64,000 bases of DNA from DASQZK01 sp963771005 (GTDB lineage Bacteria > Bacteroidota > Bacteroidia > Bacteroidales > GCA-2748055), in the NCBI GenBank assembly GCA_963771005.1, contig CAVYRO010000002.1, positions 1,840,558 to 1,904,557 on the forward strand. The letters are read 5' to 3'. Made by a program: the position numbers and the translations under genes. The notes below the pieces were generated by a model. It was not told the DNA's origin and searched no databases. It worked only from the letters and a program-made list of their open reading frames with translations. Shown one piece after another: positions 55,645-64,000 of the stretch. The stretch's first letter is position 1. Every line of letters begins with the position of its first letter.

Positions 55645-56473
55645 CTAAGTGATATCGATCACCTGTTGCAACACATTTTCAGGTTCGAAAATCTGTTTCC
55701 AATCTTCTTTAAACAGAATACTGCGGCCACGGTTAAGCGCTTTATTGGCCGCATCGGAAAAAACTGCATTGGGCAATTCCTTAAAAAGAACGGCAAACTG
55801 AATATTGATATGGCCCATTAAAAATTCGCGGGCAGCTTCGCCGCGGAACACCCCGTTGCAATGATTTCTTCCATTCCTTCGCGAACCAAATCAAGACAAG
55901 AGGATGATAGCGTTTCAACCAGCGCAGGTTCCAGCAGTGCCATTTGTTCCATGGTAATTTTAAATGCTTTTGATACCGGGGCATACATGGTTTTTGCCAC
56001 TGACTCACCCAAATCGTAATCGGTTTCGGGGCCCTGCATCAAAGCGCAAACAATAGTTTGTTTAGCCAAGGTCCCACCAAAAAAATCGGCTTGCGCTTCA
56101 GGCGTTGGTTCCCAGTTAAATACGGAAGGATGCGACGGATGTGCAATAAAATAGGAAACATCGTTACGCATAAACAAGCGTGCCGGCACTGGCAACAGCC
56201 GGATCGAGCGTCATAACAACCGCACCTTTTTTCATTTGCGGAATAATGGTTGCTGAAACATTGGCCAAAGCCACATCAGGAACTGCCAAGAATCACTACA
56301 TCGGCATCTGGAATTGCTTTTTCAGCCGTAGTTAGTTGCAACTCCGAGTTCTTTCAGGTTTTCAATTCCCTTTCACTGATTTCAACATAACTCAGTTGAT
56401 ATTTTGAATTTTTCAGGTTACGTGTGAGGCGGCAGCCCATTTTACCGCCGGCGCCAATTAATGTTAATTTCAT
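55645..56473 (-). pseudogene. apnO: D-apionate oxidoisomerase (ApnO)-like dehydrogenase, broken frames
   Basis: Hand-joined frames give about 275 residues. The Rossmann start is MKLTLIGAGGKMGCRLTRNL, then AIPDADVVILAVPDVALANV, GAVVMTLDPAVASAG, SYFIAHPSHPSVFNWEPTPEA, ADFFGGTLAKQTIVCALMQG, MEQMALLEPALVETL, AAREFLMGHINIQFAVLF and a C-terminal IFEPENVLQQVIDIT. This fits the ApnO group (NAD-dependent dehydrogenase with a helical C-terminal domain), which converts D-apionate to 3-oxo-isoapionate. At least four or five single-base indels interrupt it, among them a lost G near 56368 and an extra G near 56289. It lies 89 bp before the ApsD-like gene and 39 bp after the OiaC-like gene. Confidence 0.62.
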
Positions 56474-56512
56474 GGTATTATGATTTTTAAGTGATTTATG
56501 AAATGAACTGTT

Positions 56513-57322
56513 TCATTCATCGATATCGTTTAAATAATTATCTTTGTCAGCCCAGCGGGCTTCTTTTTCAATGGTTTCTTGAATGTTTCATCCGGGTGGA
56601 GTCCATTGTTCCAGAATCGCAGACTGGCAATTGTGAAGACATCTTTGAATCAATTCCGGAAACTGGCAACATTCCTTCGCCCAACGGAGCGCCTTCAATA
56701 ACAAATCCCATTTTGTGGAAATCCGCCTATGTAAATTCTTTAACATGAAGATTAACAGTGAGCGGTGCAAGTTTTCCGATAACGGTTTCCAACCCTTCTC
56801 CGGCGCCCATCGAATTCACCGTATCAAGGCAAATACCAACCAATTCACGTTGGCTTTTTCAACCATTTCAACAAATTCGCGGGCTTAAGAACCGGTCGTG
56901 ATTTTCAATAGCCAGCATATTTTATTTGCAAATCTTCGAGAATCGGGAACTGAATTTTGAATAATCGAATGAATTTCTTCAATCGCGGTTGAAAACCGTC
57001 TCCATCAATTACAAACCGAACAATGGGTGATCTCAAAAAAAGGGGCAATTTCAATATTACCTATCCAGATTTTAAGCGGTCATTTTTTGCGTGCTCCAAT
57101 TTCGATCCTTATTCCCAAGTCGTCCGCATAAATTTGATTTTCTAATAATTCGGTTTCGGAAAACTGATCGAGTGGTAGATTGTCCGCGACCTGAAGAACT
57201 TGCACACCAGATTCATCGGCCACTTTCGATCAATTGAAAAATGGTCATGCATTTTTCGGTTCTTTTCCCGGAACACCAATTGCCCAGGTGTAAGTGTATG
57301 AACTGCTAATTCCTGCGTCCAT
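56513..57322 (-). pseudogene. oiaC: 3-oxo-isoapionate decarboxylase (OiaC)-like TIM barrel, broken frames
   Basis: About 270 residues when joined, the normal size of xylose-isomerase-like TIM barrels. Readable pieces are SSYTYTWAIGVPG at the N terminus, VQVLQVADNLPLDQFSETEL, IRIEIGARK, LAIENHDRF with EFVEMVEKANV, GICLDTVNSMGAGEGLETVI, VNLHVKEFT, MGFVIEGAPLGEGML and ILEQWTPPDET..ARWADKDNY. The YTWAIGVPG, ENHDR, LDTVNS and NLHVKD/E segments fit OiaC, which decarboxylates 3-oxo-isoapionate to L-erythrulose. Multiple indels break the frame roughly every 100 bp. It lies between the GH140 and ApnO-like genes on the same strand. Confidence 0.6.
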
Positions 57323-57394
57323 ACCTTTTGATTTGAGATTTACTGAAGAAATACATCATGCATGTTTGACTTAAACAGGTCAATAATGAATGTT

Positions 57395-58821
57395 TTACTT
57401 TTTCAATCCGGGTGCTGGATACTTCTTTGACGTATCATCGAGTACAAGAATCCAGTCGAGGTTTTCTCCCGGAGTCGGCGATATTAAAAGTTTGTGTCCC
57501 TGTATTTGTTAAATTTGCCAATCTGTTTGGCTTCGCCGTTGCGTGGATTGTACCACCAGGCAAGTAATATCTTTTCCTTTAATTACATCCATCCGAACAC
57601 TGAATTTGCGTCCAACCGGAACATAAACCATAGCATAGGTTCCCTGCTGGTCGCGGGTTGCAACAAAGCGGTAGGAGCCTCCGCCCGGAACGGCGAAGGT
57701 ACACGGTCGGTTACAATAATCGAATTATCAGGAATGCGGGTAAGAAACGGACGTGATTCCATCAGCAATCGTCCGTAAATCATCTGGCCGGCACCGGGCT
57801 GGTCAATGGCTTCGTACCATGGCATCAGCGGGCGGTTGACCGGTTCGCGGCCGGGTGCATACATTTGCCAAACCGAATGATGCCCGTAAGTATGACCAAA
57901 AGCCCCGCTAAAAAGATCCCAGTAGAAAGGCCGGCGAACATCTGCCGCCACTGAATAACCATTTTTATCGGGATTGAAATTGATGGGATGATCTTCGTAA
58001 ATGGGTTCAGCATCCATTACCGGCTTAGCTGGTTCGAGATTATAATCATCGAATGTCATGAAATATCGCTCGGTATAACTTAGACTGTGCCCGTTTTGCC
58101 GCATGTTGAAATCGAGCCAGTCATCATTGTGAAAGATATTGTGATGAACCACTTCCCCCAGATGGATGAAACGAAATCAGGTGATTTCCACCATCTCCTT
58201 CCCGCAATCCTCATGGCCATTTCGGTGATGATTTGTCTTTGCAGATCTGTTTCAACCGGACGGTCGCCTCCCAGAATCCAAATGATATTTGGGTTGTTTT
58301 TATAACGGTTGCCAAGAAATTTCCCATAAGTTCTGGCATTTTCAGGCGTAAAAATCTCCGGGCCAATTCCCCATTTTTTATTCCATTTATCACCCCAGGT
58401 TGGCAGCAACCAATGAAAATCCCTTTTTCTTCAGCCTTTTTAATGACCCAATCCACATGGGCAAAATATTTTTCGTTGGGTTTGGGGGTCATTGTCGATC
58501 AGTGGCTTTTCGCCTTCTGCATTGGGTGTGTTCAATCCATCGAGTTCGGCAAGAGCCACCGCCTGAATAACTGTAAATCCTTTTTCCCTGCGGTTTTCCA
58601 GATATTTTTCAGCATCCTTTTGACGAGTCGATGAAACAATTCCCAGGCAGTATCACCCAGATAGAAAAATGGCGTACCATCTTCAAAAACCAAAACCGGT
58701 GGTTTTCCGAAACTATTAATTTCCCATGGGAAAATCGACCGATTGGCCCTTGCCATTTTGCACTTTGTGCAGGGCCGTTAAAAAATAGTAAAGAGGAAGA
58801 CTGTATTAAGATATTTTTCAT
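57395..58821 (-). pseudogene. GH140 apiosidase-like glycoside hydrolase, broken frames
   Basis: Joined frames give about 470 residues. Segments in order: FEDGTPFFYLGDTAWELFHRL, ENRREKGFTVIQAV, NEKYFAHVDWVIKKAEEKGIFIG, LPTWGDKWNKKWGIGPEIFTPENARTYGKFLGNRYK, IIWILGGDRPVETD, DWLDFNMRQNGHSLSY, KPVMDAEPIYEDHP, SGAFGHTYGHHSVWQMY and VFGWM..PAPGLKK. These are the DUF4038/GH140 motifs. GGDR and DAEPIYEDHP carry the acidic residues expected at the active site. GH140 enzymes cleave D-apiose from rhamnogalacturonan II. The N terminus is hydrophobic and may be a signal peptide. At least four indels are present, near 58695, 58610, 58420 and 57600. Its place in an apiose catabolic cluster supports the function. 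Confidence 0.75.
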
Positions 58822-58983
58822 GATGAGATATTTAGATTTATCGCTATTTGATTATTTGCCTGCATCCTGTTTTCCTGTGCCGACTGTTCATAAAACGTTT
58901 TGTTCCCTTGTATTCCTATTACGATGCTTTCACCACTCTTCATGAATCCGGAGGTGAAAACTGAAACTGCCATGGAATACTTT

Positions 58984-59999
58984 TTATGCATTTGAAAGTG
59001 TAATTAAGATCAGCCCGATAATATACCCAAAAACATGAGAAATAATAAAATGTTGGTTCCTTTTGGTGCTCCCTTAAATTCTTTCCATACAAATAAACCC
59101 CATAAGATTGCAACAACCGGAGCAGCATTGCTTAAAGCATAGGCGATCGCCGGGTTTGCAGCGCCAACCGCCATGTAACTAAAAATGGTCCCCAAGTGCC
59201 CAGATCCCTCCGCCAAGCATTCCAAGAATATGAGTTTTAGGAGTCCCTGCATTTATATTCGTAAATTTTACAGGGTACCTTCAACAGGTTTCCGCATGAA
59301 AACCGGATTAATAATAGCTGTTGTAATTACGATCCCGATAGCCATAAAAAATACGCCTGAATATGGAGTCAGGATCCCTTTTCCACTTTCAACAAAAGCA
59401 GGGTCGAATGAATTGACACCAGCAGGGAAAAAGAAGGCAATAAAGGTTCCTGCCAAAACGGAAAGCACGAATACCTTTAAATGAAGGCTTTTTGCTTTAT
59501 TTTTGAAGTTATTATATGATTTTCCGCTTAAAAAAATAGCAATAACAATAAATACAATTCCCGACCAAAGCATTGCCGGCTTGTCAGTTGGAGTTCCACC
59601 TTTCAGCGAAATATTGAAAGTAATTCAGAATAATTCCCAGCACCCATGCAATTCCGCCTCCAATTGGAAAAGCAACCGACATTCCGGCAACTGATATGGC
59701 GGCAACCATCAGCAGATTACCCATGTTCCAAAGCAATCCACCCAACATGGCATAAACAATACTTGATATATCCGCCTGTTTTAAGTCTGCAATGAAATGC
59801 CGGCCCGAATTTCCCAGACTTCCAACGGTAAAGGCTGCAATTGTGGCCATCAGTAAGATACCGATAGTTAAATCCCAGTAATATAATTCGAAACGCCAAC
59901 CTTTTGTACCATTTTCTGTGTATTTTGCCATGATCCCCAGCAGACCATTGCAAAAACGCAAAACATGATCGCAATCCAATAACTCGATAATTGTACCAT
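58984..59999 (-). pseudogene. GRP-family (DMT superfamily) sugar transporter, broken frames
   Basis: About 338 residues when joined, with ten hydrophobic stretches. Key segments are IAIMFCVFAMVCWGSWQNTQKM, GWRFELYYWDLTIGILL, IVYAMLGGLLWNMGNLLMVAA, GMSVAFPIGGGIAWVLGIILNYF, AAPVVAILWGLFVWKEFKG and a final GYIIGLILITLSNA. The CWGSWxNTQK and RFELYYWD motifs mark the glucose/ribose porter (GRP) family of the drug/metabolite superfamily. It is the first gene of the reconstructed apiose operon, divergent from the GntR regulator, and would carry apiose across the inner membrane. At least four indels are needed to join the frames. Confidence 0.7.
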
Positions 60000-60055
60000 A
60001 TCCCAGGAAATTATAACTTTACCATACTTATTCAATCAAAAATAGAGTTTCCATT

Positions 60056-60063
60056 TATCTTTG
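60056..60063 (+). promoter_or_regulatory. Possible -7 box (TATCTTTG) of the GntR gene
   Basis: TATCTTTG fits the Bacteroidota -7 consensus TAnnTTTG, 38 bp upstream of the GntR start. No good TTTG box is seen at the expected 19-base spacing. A CAAAAATA at 60037-60044 gives a similar -7 box for the divergent transporter operon, so the regulator could control both from this 102-bp gap. Confidence 0.4.
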
Positions 60064-60101
60064 CTCTTCTATATTGAATATGTTATAAAACACATTTCTA
60101 T

Positions 60102-61116
60102 ATGGGACTGACCCTTCATATTGATACCAAGTCAATTACACCGGTATATAAGCAAATCATTCAAAATGTTCTGGATAGTATTGAACAACAGAAAATTACC
60201 GTTGGTACGAAGATGCCATCGATCCACAAAATTCAGGATGAATTTGGTTTTGCACCCGGAACGATTATCCGCGCTTACGAAGAACTTCGGGCGTTAGGAA
60301 TTATTTCGTCGCATCAGGGAAAAGGATATTACATATCCGGCACAGAACTCAATCAGAAGGTCAGGGTGTTTCTGCTTTTCGACCGGATGAATGCCTATAA
60401 AGAGATATTGTACGACTCGATCGTTCACAACCTCAGCGAGGATATTGAAATAAATGTTTTCTTCCATCATTATGACTTTAAAAGATTTGAGAAATTGATT
60501 CGGGAAAACCTTGGAAAATATAATTACTATGCAATAATGCCACATTTTAACAATGATGTATCCAAAATACTGGGTAAAATTCCGGAACATAAGCTGATCA
60601 TTCTGGATAAATCGGTTCCACTTTTAACCGGGAACTATGCGGCTGTTTACCAGGATTTTGAAAAAGACATCTATCAGGGATTGATGGAACAGCGTGAAAA
60701 AATACTGAAATACAAACGGTTTGTTTTCAGCAGTTCTGAAAGCCCTTTTCAATTTGTACCCGAAGGCTGTATAAAAGGATTTCGAAAATTTTGTGATGAA
60801 GCCGGCATTTCTTATGAAGTCGTCAGGAATCTCGATCTTTCCGGACTTCAGACCGGATCCATATACCTGGTTTATAGTGACATGGAATTAATAAGCCTGC
60901 TTAAAGAAATTGACGCCCGCAGATGGTTGCCGGGAAAGGATGTTGGAATAATCTCATACGACGAAACACCAATGAAAGAGATATTACGTGGGAGGCATTT
61001 CTGTTTTAAGCACGGATTTCGGGCAAATGGGGAAAAAAGCTGCTGAATTCATCAGTAGCCAAACCTTCTGTCAGGAGGCAAATACCTTCCGTTTTATTTT
61101 AAGAAGTTCTGTTTAG
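60102..61116 (+). pseudogene. GntR-type regulator with LacI-like sensor domain, one frameshift
   Basis: About 338 residues. The N-terminal GntR winged helix occupies about 8-75 (SITPVYKQIIQNVLDSIEQQ, VGTKMPSIHKIQDEFG, APGTIIRAYEELRALGIISS, GKGYYIS). A periplasmic-binding-protein-like sensor domain follows (FLLFDRMNAYKEIL, YAIMPHFNND, KLIILDKSVP, DVGIISYDETPMKEIL). The frame closes early at 61046. Removing one G from a GGG run near 60992 restores GGISVLSTDFGQMGKKAAEFI and the end at 61116. GntR-LacI hybrids of this form usually control monosaccharide genes (xylose, arabinose and similar) in Bacteroidota. It is divergent to the apiose-type operon and is its likely ligand-responsive repressor. 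Confidence 0.78.
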
Positions 61117-61501
61117 ATAGTGAGTTTGCCAGTGTATGTATATCCCCGTGTTCATTGAGGAAATGCGTGAAGTTGGATATGTACATTGTTTTGGTTACAA
61201 GGTGTCTGACAATATACAAAAAAATGAAAATCAATCCTCTTCCAGGAACGACATGATATTTATTTTACTGGGGGGGTAGGAAGAAGCTTCTTCATGGATA
61301 GAATCCGGGGTGGAAATAAAAAAATGAAGCATAAACCAAAATGGAAATAACTTTTTGTTTGTAAATACTTAATTATGTATTTGTTAAAAACAAATTCGAA
61401 AGTTTTGTAAATAATTTTTACTAAAAAATCTTCTCATGAGATAGGAAATTTTAACTTTATATAAGTTAAATGAATTCATCAAGGATCATATTCACCATTA
61501 A
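61117..61501. other. AT-rich intergenic region upstream of the CRISPR-associated genes
   Basis: 385 bp without a recognisable gene. It contains a G7 run at about 61270 and poly-A/T stretches toward the 3' end, and must hold the promoter for the WYL-cas genes. No direct repeats of CRISPR type, tRNA or terminator with a clear stem were found. Given the error-rich neighbourhood, a short broken gene cannot be excluded. Confidence 0.5.
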
Positions 61502-62415
61502 GTGAACGAACAACAGAAATTAAGCCGGTTGCTTGAAATCATCATCTACCTGTCCAGCGGGATTCGAAGAAGCCTTGATGAAATTTCCAGTCGGTTTGAT
61601 ATTTCACAGCGAACGGCCTTCAGGTATATCCAGACTCTTCGGGATGCGGGTTTTATTATTTCCAAACCTAAGCGAAGGTCTGTACCATATTGATAAAGAT
61701 TCACCCTATTTCAGGGAGATCAGCGAACTGCTCCATTTTTCAAGGGAAGAAGCCATGATCTTGCAAAAGGCTATTCATAGCATCAGCGATGAAAACCTGT
61801 TGAAGCAGAACCTGGTAAGGAAATTATATGCTCTATACGACTTTGACAGGGTGGTAGACACTATAGTGAAACCGGAGCACTCAGAAAACATACATCAACT
61901 CATGCGGGCGATAAAGAACAAAAAGAGGGTTATTCTGCGGGGATATTTTTCTGCAAACAGCAATGAGATGAAAGACCGTATGGTTGAACCTTTTGACTTT
62001 ACGACAAACTACATAGCTACCTGGGCTTTTGATATGGATGATAATACTTGTAAAACATTCAAAAATACACGGATCAGTTCGGTGCAGGTGCTGGAAGAAA
62101 TCCTGGGACAATGAAGCCGGTCATAAACTTCTTCCGATGGACGTTTTCAGAATCAGTTCACAAAAGCAGATTCAGGTGAAAATGTTGATTTCAATGCGAG
62201 CCTGCGAACTGCTGAAAGAAGAATATCCTTTGGCAGAAACCTATATTCAACAAGTGGATGAAAATCATTTCCTGTTTGATGTGCCGGTTTGCAGTTACGA
62301 GGGGATCGGTCGATTTGTGCTTGGACTTTGCAATGAAATAGAGATTATTGAGCCCCGGGAATTTAAAATCTTTTTAAAGAAAAAAGTAAAAAAAAGTTTA
62401 ACTGACATTAGTTGA
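61502..62415 (+). pseudogene. WYL-domain transcriptional regulator, two frameshifts
   Basis: Joined across two frame changes the product is about 302 residues from a GTG at 61502. The N-terminal HTH is SRLLEIIIYLSSG, RRSLDEISSRFDISQRTAFRYIQTL, and the GLYHIDKDSPYFREISELLHFS segment leads to a WYL core (IKNKKRVILRGYFSANSNEMKDRMVEPFDF, IATWAFDMDDNTCKTFKNTRI) and a C-terminal VCSYEGIGRFVLGL..EIIEPREF. Breaks lie near 61675 and near 62098, the second beside an AAA run. WYL regulators are frequent first genes of Bacteroidota type I CRISPR operons and bind nucleic acid or nucleotide ligands. It lies 48 bp upstream of cas6. Confidence 0.72.
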
Positions 62416-62463
62416 CAGTACAATCATTCATTTTTGAATGTAATTATATTAATCGCATCATCC

Positions 62464-63258
62464 ATGAGATTCAAGATCACCTTCAATCGAACCGGCAGGG
62501 AACGAATGTTGCCAATGGATTACCAATATTATTTGAGTGCATGGATATACAAGGTATTTGGAAAGGCGGACATGGAATTTGCCCGGTTTCTGCATGCCGA
62601 AGGTTATGTTTTGGGAAACAGACGATTTAAATTTTTCAATTATTCACCACTTGATCTTGGCAAACCAGTATTGTGGAAGGAAAGGAGTTTGTTTGAGATG
62701 AGTTCTAATAACCTCTCCCTTAAGGTTTCTTTCCGTTTGGGTGAAGCTGCCGAAAAGTTTATTATCGGCCTGTTCACCAATCAAGAAGCCTATATTGGAG
62801 ATCAGTATAACGGCTTGGAACTAATGGTTTTCCAAGTTGAAAGAATAGGCGAAGCCGAAATCCACCCAACAATGAATTACCGGGCAAAGTCTCCGGTGGT
62901 AATAAGCCGGAAGAATGAGCAAGACAAATATGCTCAATATCTGGCTCCTACAGATGCTGAATATGAAGTCCTGTTAAGAAATCATCTCTTAGCGAAATAC
63001 GTATCACTTCCTCAGGCAGAGGGAATGCCTGTGGATTTTGATTTTCAATTTAAGCTTATCAGTGATGCCCGATCGAAACTGTCCACTATAAAACCTTATA
63101 GTCCACAACAAAGTAAAGTACGGGGATATGTTTTTGATTTTAGCATAAAAGCCCCCGAAGAAATCCATCAATTAATTTTTTCATGTGGAGTAGGGGAAAA
63201 GAATTCGATGGGTTTTGGGTGGTGTGAGGTGGTTGAGGATTATGGAAACAACAAATAA
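62464..63258 (+). CDS. cas6: CRISPR-associated endoribonuclease Cas6
   Basis: About 264 residues from the ATG at 62464; an upstream in-frame ATG at 62434 adds ten residues without homology. The N-terminal ferredoxin-like fold begins MRFKITFNRTGRE, with YQYYLSAWIYKVFG. The C terminus carries the Cas6 glycine-rich loop GVGEKNSMGFGWCEV, the family hallmark. PVVISRKNEQDKYAQYL in the middle is also family-like. Cas6 cuts the repeat of the CRISPR precursor RNA. The gene is intact, unlike its neighbours, and overlaps cas5 by 17 bp. No CRISPR array lies in the window. Confidence 0.85.
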   Translation: MRFKITFNRTGRERMLPMDYQYYLSAWIYKVFGKADMEFARFLHAEGYVLGNRRFKFFNYSPLDLGKPVLWKERSLFEMSSNNLSLKVSFRLGEAAEKFIIGLFTNQEAYIGDQYNGLELMVFQVERIGEAEIHPTMNYRAKSPVVISRKNEQDKYAQYLAPTDAEYEVLLRNHLLAKYVSLPQAEGMPVDFDFQFKLISDARSKLSTIKPYSPQQSKVRGYVFDFSIKAPEEIHQLIFSCGVGEKNSMGFGWCEVVEDYGNNK

Positions 63259-64000
63259 TATCAGCTATATTAAACAAATTTTTAAAAAGATAGAATATGA
63301 ATTAAAAAAAACAATATATATGGGAAACTTAGATTTATCAATTTTAGAGAAAATTCCAGAACACAACTTAAAGGTCATTCTGGAGATCGAACCTCTAGCC
63401 CCACTCTCAATGGTGAGTGAGTTACCCGGCTCATATTATAAAACACTGAAATGCCCGGATAAGAAGATGCTATGTGGTCTGTTCGAGAATATTTTGGGTT
63501 GGCATATTGATTCATCTGACCGAAAGGCTATAATAAAGGAACTCGTAAGACTGAGGAAGAAACAAACAAAAAAGAATCCTCAATCAGAGTATCGTAGATA
63601 AAACTAAAGGGTCATCTTATAGCCCAATGTTGATGGATTATTTTGAAATAATACTATCACTTATTCCAGCAATAAGTTTCTACGATGATTTATGGAGCAA
63701 AGCATATCGACGAGCTGATGCTGATGTCCATCCAAAGGGAACTTTTAATTTAGATTACGACATTATTCCAATTAAAAGGAGTCAGCCTAGAGATAAGGAT
63801 AAACCTCACAAAATTGACAATAGTGCGTTGTTTTCATTTTTCAAAGAGAATATAAACTCCTTTCCTCAATATTATTCTACTCCAACAACCCGAGAATATG
63901 TTTCTGTTGAAGGAAAATATGAGATTCAAATAGCAATAGACTCTGATCTTTATAAAATTTTAAATGATCGGCTTTTATCCGAAAACATAGGTTATTTAGG
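63242..64000 (+). pseudogene. cas5: Cas5-like CRISPR protein, frameshifted and cut by window end
   Basis: The first frame (from an ATG at 63242, or possibly 63320) gives about 120 residues with LEIEPLAPLSMVSELPGSYY, KMLCGLFENILGWHI and ends at a TAA at 63599. The next frame, already open there, continues GSSYSPMLMDYFEIIL, YRRADADVHPKGTFN, PTTREYVSVEGKYEIQIAID to the window edge. Opening LAPLSMVS..PGSYY and LCGLxENILGWH fit the Cas5 type found with type I systems of the Porphyromonas (PGING) kind. The frame change lies in or after an A6 run at 63568-63573, so a homopolymer error is possible. Further cas genes are expected beyond base 64000. Confidence 0.65.

Noticed and set aside
1..64000. rRNA, tRNA, prophage or integrase genes
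   Set aside because: No cloverleaf, rRNA signature or phage/integrase motif was seen on either strand; a dedicated RNA search was not possible here.

Overview
The window looks like chromosome of a carbohydrate-degrading member of Bacteroidota (Bacteroidales or Marinilabiliales-like). It has two SusC/SusD pairs, a further TonB-dependent receptor, a type IX secretion C-terminal signal, TAnnTTTG-type promoters and glycoside hydrolases of plant-polymer families. No rRNA, tRNA or phage genes were recognised.

Layout. 1-5.4 kb (minus): a hybrid histidine kinase, KaiC, KaiB and a partial PAS protein, i.e. a KaiB-KaiC module without KaiA. 5.6-9.5 kb (minus): an ATP-grasp ligase, a DUF1704/MATCAP-like metallopeptidase and an N-formylglutamate amidohydrolase. 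9.6-20.9 kb (plus): SusC/SusD, a large palindromic repeat, a TonB receptor, an MFS transporter and a secreted SGNH esterase. 20.9-25.8 kb: an accessory patch with a HEPN-MNT pair, an AraC sensor-domain remnant abutting an SDR, 8-bp tandem repeats around a small membrane protein, a frameshifted NTF2-like gene and a DHFR-family protein. 26-32.2 kb (minus): a GntR-controlled operon (tartrate/malate dehydrogenase-like, cyclase-like hydrolase, four-carbon acid sugar kinase, MFS carrier, Gfo/Idh oxidoreductase). 32.5-50 kb (minus): a polysaccharide utilisation locus with SusC/SusD, a 902-residue unknown lipoprotein, two GH116 enzymes, a two-repeat secreted protein and a GH78 alpha-L-rhamnosidase. 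50.5-52.1 kb: an ABC-F protein whose second ATPase domain is degenerate. 52.5-61.1 kb: a D-apiose locus. 61.5-64 kb: the start of a CRISPR-Cas operon (WYL regulator, cas6, cas5).

The most interesting region is 52.5-61.1 kb. Nearly every gene there is broken by single-base indels, so ordinary gene calling would see only fragments. When I joined the frames by hand, the genes read in order as a GRP-type sugar transporter, a GH140 apiosidase, a 3-oxo-isoapionate decarboxylase (OiaC), a D-apionate oxidoisomerase (ApnO), a D-apiose dehydrogenase (ApsD) and a D-apionate lactonase (ApnL), with a divergent GntR regulator. Together these would release D-apiose and convert it to L-erythrulose plus CO2. 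Several breaks lie in homopolymers, which points to consensus errors at least as much as to gene decay.

How the parts may fit together: the GH78/GH116 locus and the apiose locus would both act on rhamnose-, glucose- and apiose-containing plant glycosides or pectin side chains, with erythrulose and four-carbon acid intermediates as possible shared products. That link is inference.
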